DNA of 64,000 bases from DAOUMF01 sp034408935 (GTDB lineage Bacteria > Chloroflexota > Dehalococcoidia > SM23-28-2 > RBG-16-64-32): contig DAOUMV010000022.1 in NCBI GenBank assembly GCA_034408935.1, positions 50,087 to 114,086 of the forward strand, read 5' to 3'. A program made the translations under genes and the position numbers. The number at the start of each line of letters is the position of its first letter. The first letter of the stretch is position 1. Below the pieces are notes generated by a model. That model saw nothing but the letters and a program-made list of their open reading frames with translations, ran no database searches and had not been told where the DNA came from. Below, one piece after another: positions 45,225-53,346 of this stretch.

Positions 45225-45649
45225 CAGTTGCCACTCTTGCGGGTGACCGGCTCCCGCTCCAGCGCCTCCTTGAGGAGTCGCGCCCCTACCTTCGTGGGGC
45301 TGATAGTCTCCAAGCCAAGGCCGTGGTATATCTCCTCCCTGATCGGATCGTATATCCGGCAGACCACCTTAGGCACGCCGAAGATGTGCTTGGCCATCTG
45401 CGCAGCCATCACGTTGCGGTTGTCTCCCTGAGTGACCACGACGAAGGCGTCTGCCTCGCCGACGCCTATCCGGGCCAGCACATCCTGGTCGATGCCGTTG
45501 CCCACCTCGCGCTGCCCGCCGAATTCCGGCGGCAGCCGCCGGAAGGCGTCCGGGTGCAGGTCCAGAATCGTCACCTCGTGGCCCTCCTGGTCCAGCATAG
45601 AGGCCAGCTCCGCTCCCACGCGGCCGCAGCCCATGATAACGATCTTCAC
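45224..45649 (-). CDS. TrkA-N domain potassium channel regulator
   Basis: 141-residue RCK_N protein from the GTG at 45649 (VKIVIMGCGRVGAELASMLD). It lacks a full TrkA_C domain. The NAD-binding GxGxxG is present, and GDNRNVMAAQMAKHIFG is a typical RCK segment. The GTG overlaps the stop of the upstream usp gene by four bases and the stop overlaps the next TrkA start by one, so all three are coupled. A longer frame upstream exists but would run into usp. Confidence 0.9.
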   Translation of the reverse strand: MKIVIMGCGRVGAELASMLDQEGHEVTILDLHPDAFRRLPPEFGGQREVGNGIDQDVLARIGVGEADAFVVVTQGDNRNVMAAQMAKHIFGVPKVVCRIYDPIREEIYHGLGLETISPTKVGARLLKEALEREPVTRKSGN

Positions 45650-46137
45650 GCTTCCGTCCCCCCGACGGCCGAGCGGCAGCACACCACCTGGCAGGGAGCG
45701 TTGCGCAGGATATACCTGGACGTTTCCCCCATCTGCATCTCGCCGAGCGGCCGCCTGTACTCTATGCCGAGAAGGATGCCGTCCACATCCCGCTCGATCG
45801 CCTCATCCACTATGGCGTGGCCGGCGTCGCGGGCCTGGAGCAGCTCGCCGGTTACCTCATAGTCCAGGGAGTCGGCCACCTGCTCGGCCCGGGCCAGCAT
45901 CTCCTCGCCTTCCCTGGCCTCCGGGCTCAGATTGGCGTCAAGGGGCAGGGTCCTCGCCACCTCTATTACGTACACGGCGTAAACCTTCCCCTTGTTTCGC
46001 TTCGCCAGGAAGCATGCCAGGGCCAACGCCTCCAGGCTGGCCTGGGAGCCATCCACCGGCACCAGTATCTCCTTGAGCTGGATCGTACTGAAGTCCAAAC
46101 TTCGGTCAACTTTCTCAAGAGCTCCCAGAGCCGTCAA
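45646..46137 (-). CDS. Universal stress protein (UspA family)
   Basis: Nucleotide-binding stress protein of up to 163 residues. The core starts at KEILVPVDGSQASLEALALA and ends with a G-x-S/T-like MGETSRYILRNAPCQVVCC, typical of ATP-binding Usp proteins. The first possible start, TTG 46137, lies only four bases after a TATAAT box, so the transcript may begin inside it; an in-frame TTG at 46098 is an alternative that keeps the whole domain. It leads an operon usp-trkA-trkA-pheA, consistent with K+ channel regulation by Usp partners (inference). Confidence 0.88.
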   Translation of the reverse strand: MTALGALEKVDRSLDFSTIQLKEILVPVDGSQASLEALALACFLAKRNKGKVYAVYVIEVARTLPLDANLSPEAREGEEMLARAEQVADSLDYEVTGELLQARDAGHAIVDEAIERDVDGILLGIEYRRPLGEMQMGETSRYILRNAPCQVVCCRSAVGGTEA

Positions 46138-46140
46138 AGT

Positions 46141-46169
46141 ATTATATCCGCGCCCGTAGGCCGAATCAA
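46141..46169 (-). promoter_or_regulatory. Promoter of the usp-trkA-pheA operon
   Basis: On the minus strand TTGATT (46169-46164) and TATAAT (46146-46141) are 17 bases apart, a strong housekeeping promoter right before the usp frame. Confidence 0.75.
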
Positions 46170-46174
46170 CAGAG

Positions 46175-46202
46175 GCGGAGGCCCCTACGTGGGGGCCTCC
46201 GC
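46175..46202 (-). terminator. Strong hairpin after the DUF4349 gene
   Basis: GCGGAGGCCCC pairs with GGGGCCTCCGC (11 base pairs, six-base loop) 53 bases after the stop of the DUF4349 gene and just before the usp promoter. It lacks a proper T-run but is well placed to end transcription. Confidence 0.6.
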
Positions 46203-46255
46203 GGGTCTATCTGAATTCGGGTATCTGCCTACCGGGGGGCAGGCCTGTCGAAGGG

Positions 46256-47275
46256 CTACGCTTCGCCCTTCGGCTGACGCCGCGGCCCGAACAGCCGCCA
46301 GCCGATGGCGATCGCCAGCGCTGGCACCGCCAGCCAGGCCAGCACCACGCCGCCCACGATCGCCGCCGTCCCCAGCGTCTGTAGCGCGTCCTTGGACGTG
46401 CCCCACGCGTCGTCCCACACCTGCTGCGCCCAGCCCGGCTCCGACGGCTCTTCGGCCACCAGCGCCAGCGGCTGCAACTGCACGACGATAGTCGCCAGGT
46501 CGGTGAGGTCGTTTAGCAGATTGATGCGCCCCTGTGTGAGCTCGATCTCCAGCCGCACGGAGTTGATGCGGTCCTGCAGGGTGAGGATATCGGGGATCTT
46601 CTTCGCCTTCTCAAGCAGCTCCAAGTAGCGGGCCTCCGTCGCCTCCAGGTTGCGCTGCCGCGCCTTCAGGTCGGCGTACTCCTCCGACACGTCCGAGGTA
46701 GTGGAGCTCTCCGACTGCACCTCGCCCGCTATGCCCCGCAACTGGTTCATCACCGAGGCGTAGGTGCTGGTAGGCACCCGGATGGTCACCGCGGCCGACT
46801 GCGTGCGCCGAGGTGGGGCCGTATCGTCCTCTAGGGGCTCCGGCGGCGACTCCACGAACACGTTGGACTCGGAGACGAAGCCGCCGGCGTTGCCGGCTAT
46901 CGTCTCCACATTCTGCACCGCCGTCCCTACGTCCTCCACGCCCAGCGAGATGCTGGCGTTGCGCACGATCTTGCGCCCCGCGACCTCCGGCAGAGGCAGC
47001 GCCACCTCGTCGCCGCTGCCGCCGTACGGCTCGGCGGGCTCTGGCGCTGCAATCGAGCCTGCGCCTGAGCCGGCCGTGTCGGCAGCCGCCATCTCTTCCG
47101 GCCCGCCCTCCCGCTCGTCGAGCTGCACAGTCAAGTCCGTGGCCGCCTCCTCCGGCAGGGGCGTGCCCTTCGGCGCAACGATGGCCCCGGACGACCCGTC
47201 CCTGAGCTGCGCCGCCGCGACCACCACCAGCACCGCGGCCACTATCCCCAGCGCGATCAGACCTGTCTTCTTCAT
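46256..47275 (-). CDS. DUF4349 domain membrane-anchored protein
   Basis: 339-residue envelope protein. The N-terminal helix (about 5-25) is a membrane anchor or uncleaved signal, followed by an Ala/Glu-rich linker. A DUF4349 domain (about 105-290) has RKIVRNASISLGVEDVG, SVMNQLRGIAGEVQSES and a coiled coil (SEEYADLKARQRNLEATEAR). A C-terminal transmembrane helix (about 303-325) follows. Function is not known for the family. A good ribosome binding site (GGAGGTGAGAG) precedes the ATG. It stands alone between a terminator-like hairpin and a gene-poor stretch. Confidence 0.9.
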   Translation of the reverse strand: MKKTGLIALGIVAAVLVVVAAAQLRDGSSGAIVAPKGTPLPEEAATDLTVQLDEREGGPEEMAAADTAGSGAGSIAAPEPAEPYGGSGDEVALPLPEVAGRKIVRNASISLGVEDVGTAVQNVETIAGNAGGFVSESNVFVESPPEPLEDDTAPPRRTQSAAVTIRVPTSTYASVMNQLRGIAGEVQSESSTTSDVSEEYADLKARQRNLEATEARYLELLEKAKKIPDILTLQDRINSVRLEIELTQGRINLLNDLTDLATIVVQLQPLALVAEEPSEPGWAQQVWDDAWGTSKDALQTLGTAAIVGGVVLAWLAVPALAIAIGWRLFGPRRQPKGEA

Positions 47276-47395
47276 CTCTCACCTCCGTGGATTCGGCAGG
47301 CTCACCATGCATCTGAAGTCTTACCCTTCTAGACGGATGGGGGGCCGGGAAGGTTCCCTACGGTAGCTGGAAGATGGAGGGCCGCCCCACGGTCT

Positions 47396-47476
47396 GCAGC
47401 CGTAGCCGAAGCACGATGGCAACACCGCGTTCATGTCTGGGACGTTGATGACGCCATCCGGGACGAGATCCCGGCG
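47396..47476 (-). pseudogene. Remnant of a dockerin-like C-terminal tail
   Basis: On the minus strand the segment RRDLVPDGVINVPDMNAVLP followed by SCFGYGC matches RRDLVPDGFINLADVFMVLP and YFGSSC at the ends of the two secreted proteins at 58-64 kb. The first half of the tail and the body of any protein are missing here. The gap 47276-47577 otherwise holds only the palindrome at 47521-47548. It marks a lost secreted protein or a moved tail. Confidence 0.72.
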
Positions 47477-47520
47477 CGCTATCTCTGAGGGCGGAGTGAC
47501 CAGGCGACGCCAGAACGTAG

Positions 47521-47548
47521 CTGGTGGCGACCTCGAGGTCGCCACCAG
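47521..47548. repeat. Perfect 28-bp palindrome
   Basis: Two 14-base arms (CTGGTGGCGACCTC and its exact reverse complement) meet without a loop, 29 bases past the 3' end of the repeat-protein gene on the minus strand. It may form a terminator hairpin or cruciform, or be a protein site; no T-run follows. Confidence 0.8.
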
Positions 47549-47577
47549 CGCTGCTCTTCCCGCTATGGAATTACGGC

Positions 47578-48351
47578 CTAATTGGCGGCCATGCCCACGA
47601 TGGGCTGGTTGAGGGCGACGTCCCCCGTGGAGCCGTAGAAGACGGCATCGCCGAAAGCGAAGATGCCGCCGTCCGAGGCCACGAACCAGTAGCCATTCCC
47701 GGTTGCGTTGGCCGCCATGCCCACGACCGGCTGGTTGAGGGCGATGTCGCCCGTCGAGCCGTAGAAGGCGGCATCACCGAAAGAGAAGATGCCGCCGTCG
47801 GACGCGACAAACCAGTAGCCGTTGCCGGTTGGGGTAGCCGCCATGCCCACGATGGGCTGGTTGAGGGCGATGTCGCCCGTGGAGCCGTAGAAGACGGCAT
47901 CGCCGAAGGCGAAGATGCCGCCGTCGGAGGCGACCAGCCAGTAGCCGTTGCCGGTTGGGGTGGCAGCCATGCCCACGATGGGCTGGTTGAGGGCGATGGC
48001 GCCCGTGGAGCCGTAGAACGTGGCGTCGCCGAAGGCGAAGATGCCGCCGTCGGAGGCCACCAGCCAGTAGCCGTTCCCGCTTGGGGTGGTGGCCATCCCC
48101 ACGATGGGCTGGTTGAGGGCGATGTCGCCTGTGGAGCCGTGGAAGACGGCATCACCGAAGGCAAAGATGCCCCCGTCGGAGGCCATCAGCCAGTAGCCGT
48201 TGCCGCTGGGAGTGGATGCCATGCCCAGGATGGGCTGGTTAAGGGCTATGTCGCCCGTGGAGCCGTGGAACGTGGCGTCGCCGAAGGCGAAGATGCCGCC
48301 GTCGGAGGCCACGAGCCGGTAGCCAAGGCTGGACTCCGGCGGGGCTACGCC
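47578..48351 (-). repeat. Six tandem 42-residue coding repeats (paralogue A)
   Basis: Six units of about 126 bases encode GYWLVASDGGIFAFGDAxFYGSTGDIALNQPIVGMA-type segments up to the C-terminus of the protein. The units are very similar to each other and to those at 49577-50335, which favours recombination between them. Confidence 0.9.
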
Positions 48352-48888
48352 CGGCAAGACGGGGGGTGTGGGCGCAGGCGTGGGCGTGGGCTCATGGAGC
48401 GCGATGGCCCACCAGGACACATTTATGGCAGAGTGGCAGGGGTAGGGCCAAGCCCGCTCCGTGGCGTATAGGGTGCCCTTAGCAGTGCTGCCTGTCGGGA
48501 ACGAACCACTGAAATGCAGCCTCGCGGCGGTGTCGGTGAGGCCCGTGGACCCCGTAGTGCTGAAAGTGCCGTCGTCGTCGATGCTTACGGGCTCCAGATG
48601 CCTTGCGATGGGAATCACGCAGTCCACCCTCGGCCCGGGGCGCAAGTATTCGAAGCCGCGGATGTTCGTGGCTTTGAAGCTGGTGATTTCCGACCCGTCG
48701 GCCGAAACGGTGAACTTGACCGTCCCGCTCTCAAAGGGAGGTGCCCCGCGGTGATATCCCTCATAGGTAGCGCCGGCGATGACGTTGGCGGTGCCGTTGG
48801 CGGACGGCGCGGTGTGAAGCGCGTCTGCGGCCAACAGTAGCGTAGCCACCACCACCAGGCTCAGCAGGGAAAATCGAAGCAATCGCAT
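47578..48888 (-). CDS. Exported protein, unknown N-domain plus six GYWxVASDGGIF repeats
   Basis: 436-residue secreted protein. A signal peptide (MRLLRFSLLSLVVVATLLLA) leads to a domain of about 120 residues rich in strands (GTVKFTVSADGSEITSFKAT, with later paired Cys in AWPYPCHSAINVSWW), a Pro-Thr linker and six repeats of about 42 residues that end the protein. Each repeat carries GYW-[LF]-VASDGGIF-[AS]-FGDA and probably forms one blade or hairpin of a propeller-like fold. Such repeats are common in secreted actinobacterial proteins of unknown role. A good ribosome binding site (AGGAGGGGGAC) and a promoter precede it. It is a paralogue of the gene at 49208-50452, with the unique domain on the other side. 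Confidence 0.85.
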   Translation of the reverse strand: MRLLRFSLLSLVVVATLLLAADALHTAPSANGTANVIAGATYEGYHRGAPPFESGTVKFTVSADGSEITSFKATNIRGFEYLRPGPRVDCVIPIARHLEPVSIDDDGTFSTTGSTGLTDTAARLHFSGSFPTGSTAKGTLYATERAWPYPCHSAINVSWWAIALHEPTPTPAPTPPVLPGVAPPESSLGYRLVASDGGIFAFGDATFHGSTGDIALNQPILGMASTPSGNGYWLMASDGGIFAFGDAVFHGSTGDIALNQPIVGMATTPSGNGYWLVASDGGIFAFGDATFYGSTGAIALNQPIVGMAATPTGNGYWLVASDGGIFAFGDAVFYGSTGDIALNQPIVGMAATPTGNGYWFVASDGGIFSFGDAAFYGSTGDIALNQPVVGMAANATGNGYWFVASDGGIFAFGDAVFYGSTGDVALNQPIVGMAAN

Positions 48889-48954
48889 GTCCCCCTCCTA
48901 TCGAGACGAACCGCCCGCCCCCGCGGGCGGCGCCGTTTATGGTCAAGCTCTGAA

Positions 48955-48983
48955 ACCTTACCAGTCCGGCGACAATATGTCAA
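48955..48983 (-). promoter_or_regulatory. Promoter of repeat protein A
   Basis: On the minus strand TTGACA (48983-48978) and TAAGGT (48960-48955), 17 bases apart. The leader to the ATG at 48888 contains a GC hairpin (about 48911-48930). Confidence 0.7.
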
Positions 48984-49207
48984 TACGGGAAATCCCGTAG
49001 ACCATATAGGGGGTAAGCCTGGGCATACAGTGGCAAGGACGTCATCACAATGCAGCGGCGATCTGAAGACCGCCGCCCCCGCCTGCGGGCGTGCCGGACG
49101 GCCCGCAGCGACCCCTCGCCTCTTCGACTATGGTCTTGGAGCCTTCAGCGTTCTTCCAGGTGCCAGCGCGTCAGGCATCCTGCACCAGGAGCGGAAGACA
49201 AAGGGGA
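48984..49207. other. Intergenic stretch with no gene seen
   Basis: The gap between the two repeat-protein genes (48889-49207) holds promoter A and its leader. In the rest I see no convincing reading frame on either strand, no tRNA and no clear terminator. The short frames present lack ribosome binding sites. Confidence 0.6.
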
Positions 49208-50452
49208 CTACTGCCTTTCCACCCACATGCTTCCCTCGGAAACGTCGCCTGGCGAGGCCGCGCGAGCCGTCCAATCGTATATGTCGAAGGAGAAGGGGCT
49301 CGTGCTAGCCGAGATCCACACTGTCACCTCCTCGCCTTCACCCATGTTGAACACCTTTGAATGCCGTGTTGTACAGCCCCGACACATCGTGGTCACAAAT
49401 ACTTTTCCCGGATCGCCGCGGTTCACGACGATAGCGCCAACATAATGGCTTATGACTGTACCGAAGGGGCTGTATTCCCAATGCTCCCTAGTCGTGCTCA
49501 AAAAGTGGGGGTCTGGGCCTCCGGTGGCAGGTGGCTCAGGAGTGGGTGACGGTGGCGTGGGCGCCGGTGGCACATCACCCGTAGAACCGTAGAAGCCAGC
49601 GTCGCCGAAGGAGAAGATGCCGCCGTCGGCGGCCACGAACCAGTAGCCGCTGCCGCTTGGGGTAGCCGCCATGCCAACAACCGGCTGATTGAGGGCGATG
49701 TTGCCTGTGGAGCCGTGGAAGCCGGCGTCACCGAAGGAGAAGATGCCGCCGTCCGAGGCGACGAACCAGTAACCAAGACCGCTTGGGCTGGCGGCCATCC
49801 CTACGATCGGCTGGTTCAGGGCAGTGTCCCCCGTGGAGCCGAAGAAAGCGGCATCACCGAAAGCGAAGATGCCGCCGTCCGAGGCCACGAACCAGTAGCC
49901 GTTGCCAGTTGGGCTAGCGGCCATGCCCACAATCGGCTGGTTGAGGGCGATGTCGCCCGTGGAGCCGTGGAAGACGGCATCGCCGAAAGCGAAGATGCCC
50001 CCATCGGAGGCGACCAGCCAGTAGCCCTCACCGCTTGGGGTAGCCGCCATTCCCACTATGGGCTGGTTGAGGGCGATGTCGCCCGTGGAGCCGTAGAAGT
50101 TGGCATCACCGAATGAGAAGATGCCCCCGTCGGAGGCTACGAACCAATAGCCGTTGCCGGTTGGGGTGCCGGCCATCCCTACTATGGGCTGGTTGAGGGC
50201 GATGTCCCCCGTGGAGCCGTGGAACCCGGCATCGCCGAAGGAGAAGATGCCCCCGTCGGAGGCCACCAGCCAGTAGCCCTCGCCGCTTGTGGTGGCGGCC
50301 ATGCCCACGATGGGCTGGTTGAGGACGATCTTGCCCGTGGAGCCGATGTCGGCGTTGCCGTCGGCGCACGGCGCGCTGTGGAGTGTGTCTGCGGCCACCA
50401 GTAGTGTCGCCAGTGCCACGAGGCTCAGCAGGGAAAACCTAACCAATCGCAT
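49208..50452 (-). CDS. Exported protein, six GYWxVASDGGIF repeats plus unknown C-domain
   Basis: 414 residues from the ATG at 50452 (GAAAGGAGGGGGAC upstream). The signal peptide (MRLVRFSLLSLVALATLLVA) and six repeats of about 42 residues (about 40-292) match the paralogue at 47578-48888. Here the repeats come first, followed by a Pro-Thr linker and a different C-terminal domain of about 105 residues (about 310-414) with MCRGCTTRHS and a beta-rich pattern, which I do not recognise. The function is unknown; a surface or secreted binding role is likely. An ATG 36 bases upstream would spoil the signal peptide. Confidence 0.85.
   Translation of the reverse strand: MRLVRFSLLSLVALATLLVAADTLHSAPCADGNADIGSTGKIVLNQPIVGMAATTSGEGYWLVASDGGIFSFGDAGFHGSTGDIALNQPIVGMAGTPTGNGYWFVASDGGIFSFGDANFYGSTGDIALNQPIVGMAATPSGEGYWLVASDGGIFAFGDAVFHGSTGDIALNQPIVGMAASPTGNGYWFVASDGGIFAFGDAAFFGSTGDTALNQPIVGMAASPSGLGYWFVASDGGIFSFGDAGFHGSTGNIALNQPVVGMAATPSGSGYWFVAADGGIFSFGDAGFYGSTGDVPPAPTPPSPTPEPPATGGPDPHFLSTTREHWEYSPFGTVISHYVGAIVVNRGDPGKVFVTTMCRGCTTRHSKVFNMGEGEEVTVWISASTSPFSFDIYDWTARAASPGDVSEGSMWVERQ
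49577..50335 (-). repeat. Six tandem 42-residue coding repeats (paralogue B)
   Basis: Six near-identical units of about 126 bases with the core VASDGGIFxFGDA; they follow the signal peptide directly. Together with the array at 47578-48351 the region holds twelve such units within 2.8 kb. Confidence 0.9.
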
Positions 50453-50574
50453 GTCCCCCTCCTTTCGGCACGATAGCGTGCCCATCACAGCTATGTCAGT
50501 ACTCTGAGGGGAGAAATCGGACTCATCACATGGCCCCCTCCCTCGTCTCCTTCAGCCCGCGCCAAGGGGTAGCA

Positions 50575-50603
50575 AATGTATCACAAGCGCGCATAACTGT
50601 CAA
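50575..50603 (-). promoter_or_regulatory. Promoter of repeat protein B
   Basis: On the minus strand TTGACA (50603-50598) and TACATT (50580-50575) with a 17-base spacer. A small hairpin (GGCACG/CGTGCC) lies in the leader just before the ribosome binding site. Confidence 0.75.
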
Positions 50604-50677
50604 GTCGTGGTGCAGCACAGGCCCAGGGCCTTCATCTTAAGGAGAAGGCGCCAAGACCAAGCACACCTATCTGGCCT

Positions 50678-50706
50678 TTGACCACTCACCTTCACCTTCG
50701 TATACT
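50678..50706 (+). promoter_or_regulatory. Promoter of pdxS
   Basis: TTGACC at 50678-50683 and TATACT at 50701-50706 with a 17-base spacer, about 50 bases before pdxS. The gap 50453-50755 holds this promoter and the divergent one; a short repeat-like CCTGAGCCGGTCGAAGG lies just upstream of pdxS. Confidence 0.75.
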
Positions 50707-50755
50707 GAACCTACCTGGCTCGTCCTGAGCCGGTCGAAGGAAGGTGAGTCCCCAA

Positions 50756-51643
50756 ATGGCTGTCGAGACCGGCACCGATACCGTCAAGCGCGGCCTGGCC
50801 CAGATGCTCAAGGGCGGCGTCATCATGGATGTCGTCACCCCGGAGCACGCCAAGATCGCCCAGGAGGCCGGCGCCTGCGCTGTCATGGCCCTGGAGCGGG
50901 TCCCCGCCGATATCCGCGCCGCCGGCGGCGTCGCCCGCATGGCCGACCCGGAGGTCATCACCCGCATCATGGACGCCGTCTCCATCCCCGTCATGGCCAA
51001 GTGCCGCATCGGCCACTTCGTGGAGGCCCAGATCCTGGAGGCCCTCGGCGTCGACTACCTGGACGAGTCCGAGGTGCTCACCCCCGCCGACGAGGCGCAC
51101 CACATTGATAAGCACCCCTTCAAGATCCCCTTCGTCTGCGGCTGCCGCGACCTGGGGGAGGCGCTCCGTAGGATCGGCGAGGGGGCGGCGATGATCCGCA
51201 CCAAGGGCGAGGCTGGCACCGGTGACATCGTGGAGGCCGTGCGCCACATGCGCGCCGTCTGGGACGGCATCCGCAAGCTCCAGTCGATGCCCGAAGACGA
51301 GCTGATGGCGGAGGCGAAGGCGCTGGGTGCTCCCCTGGAGCCCCTCAAGGAGACGCGGGAACTCGGCCGCCTGCCGGTGGTGAACTTCGCCGCCGGGGGC
51401 GTGGCCACCCCCGCCGACGCCGCCCTCATGATGCAGCTCGGCGCCGACGGCGTCTTCGTCGGCTCCGGCATCTTCAAGTCGGATGACCCGGCGCCCCGCG
51501 CCCACGCCATCGTCAAGGCGGTCACCAACTACAACGATCCCGCCATCCTGGCCGAGGTCTCCCGTGGCCTGGGCGAGGCGATGAGGGGACTGGCCGCCAA
51601 GGGCCTGAGCCAGGAGGAGCTCCTGGCTACGCGGGGCTGGTAG
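50756..51643 (+). CDS. pdxS: Pyridoxal 5'-phosphate synthase subunit PdxS
   Basis: Synthase subunit of the DXP-independent vitamin B6 pathway; it joins ribose 5-phosphate, glyceraldehyde 3-phosphate and ammonia from PdxT. It has 295 residues from the ATG at 50756; a GTG at 50744 is also in frame. Conserved segments are KRGLAQMLKGGVIMDVVTPE, MAKCRIGHFVEAQILEALGV, DYLDESEVLTPAD and the phosphate-binding PVVNFAAGGVATPADAAL. pdxT follows after 140 bases. Confidence 0.97.
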   Translation: MAVETGTDTVKRGLAQMLKGGVIMDVVTPEHAKIAQEAGACAVMALERVPADIRAAGGVARMADPEVITRIMDAVSIPVMAKCRIGHFVEAQILEALGVDYLDESEVLTPADEAHHIDKHPFKIPFVCGCRDLGEALRRIGEGAAMIRTKGEAGTGDIVEAVRHMRAVWDGIRKLQSMPEDELMAEAKALGAPLEPLKETRELGRLPVVNFAAGGVATPADAALMMQLGADGVFVGSGIFKSDDPAPRAHAIVKAVTNYNDPAILAEVSRGLGEAMRGLAAKGLSQEELLATRGW

Positions 51644-51783
51644 CGGCTCTCCCCGCCACAGATTGGCACGGATTGATCGCAGATATCGTGCGTCACACGT
51701 ATTCGTGCTCTATCTGTACATATCCGTGGCTGATGTGGTCGGGGTCGTGAACACCTCCCGTATCGCGCTAAAATAGGGCTGAA

Positions 51784-52413
51784 GTGACTACCATCGGTGT
51801 CCTGGCGCTCCAGGGCGATTTTGTCGAACACCAGGCCGCTTTCGGCCGCCTCGACGTCGGCGTCCGTCAGGTGCGCACCGGCGACGATCTGTGCGACCTG
51901 GACGGGCTCATCATACCCGGCGGCGAGAGCACCACCTTCTGCCGCCTTATGCAGGACTACGACCTGTACGAGCCTCTGCGGGCGTTGATCGAGGGTGGCC
52001 TGCCGGTGTGGGGCACCTGCGCCGGCCTCATCGTCCTCGCCAAGCGAGCGCCAGATCTGGACTTCCCCACCCTGGAAGCCCTGGACATCACCGTGCGACG
52101 CAACGCCTACGGCCGCCAGGTGGACAGCTTTGAGGCCGACCTGACCGTACCGGCCCTCAACAGCGCGCACTCGCCGCGGCCCTTCCACGGCGTGTTCATC
52201 CGCGCCCCCGTAGTGGAGGACGTGGGGGCTGGGGTGGAGGTGCTGGTCCGCCTGCCTGACGACACCACTGCCGCAGCGGGGAGCCCCGTCGCCCTGCGCC
52301 AGGGGCCGCTCCTTGCCACCTCCTTCCATCCCGAACTCACCGACGACGACCGCTTCCACCACTACTTCCTCGACATCGTCCGACAACAAGGGAGGCGAGC
52401 CAGCCCCAAATGA
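51784..52413 (+). CDS. pdxT: Pyridoxal 5'-phosphate synthase glutaminase PdxT
   Basis: Class I glutaminase that feeds ammonia to PdxS, 209 residues. It has IPGGESTTFCRLM, the nucleophile Cys in WGTCAGLIVLA, and the His/Glu pair in TSFHPELTDD. The start is the GTG at 51784. The 140 bases after pdxS show no terminator, so the two are probably cotranscribed. The next gene begins four bases before its stop. Confidence 0.96.
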   Translation: MTTIGVLALQGDFVEHQAAFGRLDVGVRQVRTGDDLCDLDGLIIPGGESTTFCRLMQDYDLYEPLRALIEGGLPVWGTCAGLIVLAKRAPDLDFPTLEALDITVRRNAYGRQVDSFEADLTVPALNSAHSPRPFHGVFIRAPVVEDVGAGVEVLVRLPDDTTAAAGSPVALRQGPLLATSFHPELTDDDRFHHYFLDIVRQQGRRASPK

Positions 52414-53342
52414 GCCGAGCCCGCTATCCCCTGCCTACCGACCTCGTGGCCCTCATCGCCCACGACGGCAGCGTCTATCCCAACGAGGCCAAGACCTGGG
52501 ACCGTATGGGTATGGGGAACGGCGGTCCCCACCCACTGGGAACCGCCTTGGAGCAGTGGCTCTCCTTCGCCACCGGCAAGCACACCTGGGTGAGCGTCCG
52601 CGGTGCCACGATCCGTGGCCTAGTCTCGGCACGCCGCCGCGCCAAGCGCGCCGCCTGGGAGGTGGACTGCCTCATCAACGCTGACGAGGACCGCTCCGTT
52701 GCCCGCTCGCTCCTGGAGCGCATGGTTGCTGGAGCCACCAAGGAGGGGGCGGAGCGCATCTTCATGCGCCTGGCCGCCGACACCCCCATGGTGGAGATCG
52801 CCCGCGGCGTCGGCTTCTTCGCCTATGCCCAGGAGACCCTGTACCGTGCCGACGAGCCGGCGCCGACCTCGGACCCGGGCCTGCCGCTTCGGCATGCGTC
52901 CAAGGCCGACGCCTTCGGCATATACCAGTTGTACAGCGCCGTGACGCCAGCCAACGTCCGCGCCATTGAGGGCGCCACCTTCCGAGAATGGCAGGCCGCC
53001 CGTGAGCCCTGGGGAGGCAACCCCAGCGACCTCGTGCTGGAGGAGGGCGGCATAATCACAGGCTGGCTGCGCCTCCTGCGCGGCAACGAGAGCCGCTTCT
53101 CCATGCTGGTTCATCCCCAGCGCCGGGACGCCGAGGCCTTCCTGGAGACGGCGCTGGCCCGCTTGAAGGGATCACGCCCCGTCCTCTGCCTGGCACCATC
53201 CCACGGGGACTCTCTTTCGCGCCTGTTGCGCTCGCTCGCCTTCTCATCTGTGGAGGACTACGTGGTGATGGCCAAGCGGACGGCGAGACTGAGCGAGGAG
53301 CTGGCACCGGAGACGGTGGGCACTGCCGTGACCGTGAGTTGA
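52410..53342 (+). CDS. GNAT-like acetyltransferase, possibly two domains
   Basis: 310-residue protein. The first half contains a GNAT-like segment (DCLINADEDRSVARSLLERM, then RIFMRLAADTPMVEIARGVG and FFAYAQETLYR, about 85-145), and the second half a degenerate repeat (MLVHPQRRDAEAFLETALAR, about 232-251). The N-acetyltransferase fold is inferred from these segments. The substrate is unknown. ATG 52410 overlaps pdxT by four bases; the gene four bases downstream is the R3H ATPase. Confidence 0.75.
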   Translation: MSRARYPLPTDLVALIAHDGSVYPNEAKTWDRMGMGNGGPHPLGTALEQWLSFATGKHTWVSVRGATIRGLVSARRRAKRAAWEVDCLINADEDRSVARSLLERMVAGATKEGAERIFMRLAADTPMVEIARGVGFFAYAQETLYRADEPAPTSDPGLPLRHASKADAFGIYQLYSAVTPANVRAIEGATFREWQAAREPWGGNPSDLVLEEGGIITGWLRLLRGNESRFSMLVHPQRRDAEAFLETALARLKGSRPVLCLAPSHGDSLSRLLRSLAFSSVEDYVVMAKRTARLSEELAPETVGTAVTVS

Positions 53343-53346
53343 CACC

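Noticed and set aside
47590..50330. CRISPR-like array suggested by regularly spaced repeats
   Set aside because: The period is about 126 bases, a multiple of three, and the repeats encode protein units in a continuous frame.
51644..51783. Small gene or riboswitch between pdxS and pdxT
   Set aside because: No frame with a ribosome binding site and no recognisable conserved RNA blocks; it looks like plain spacer.
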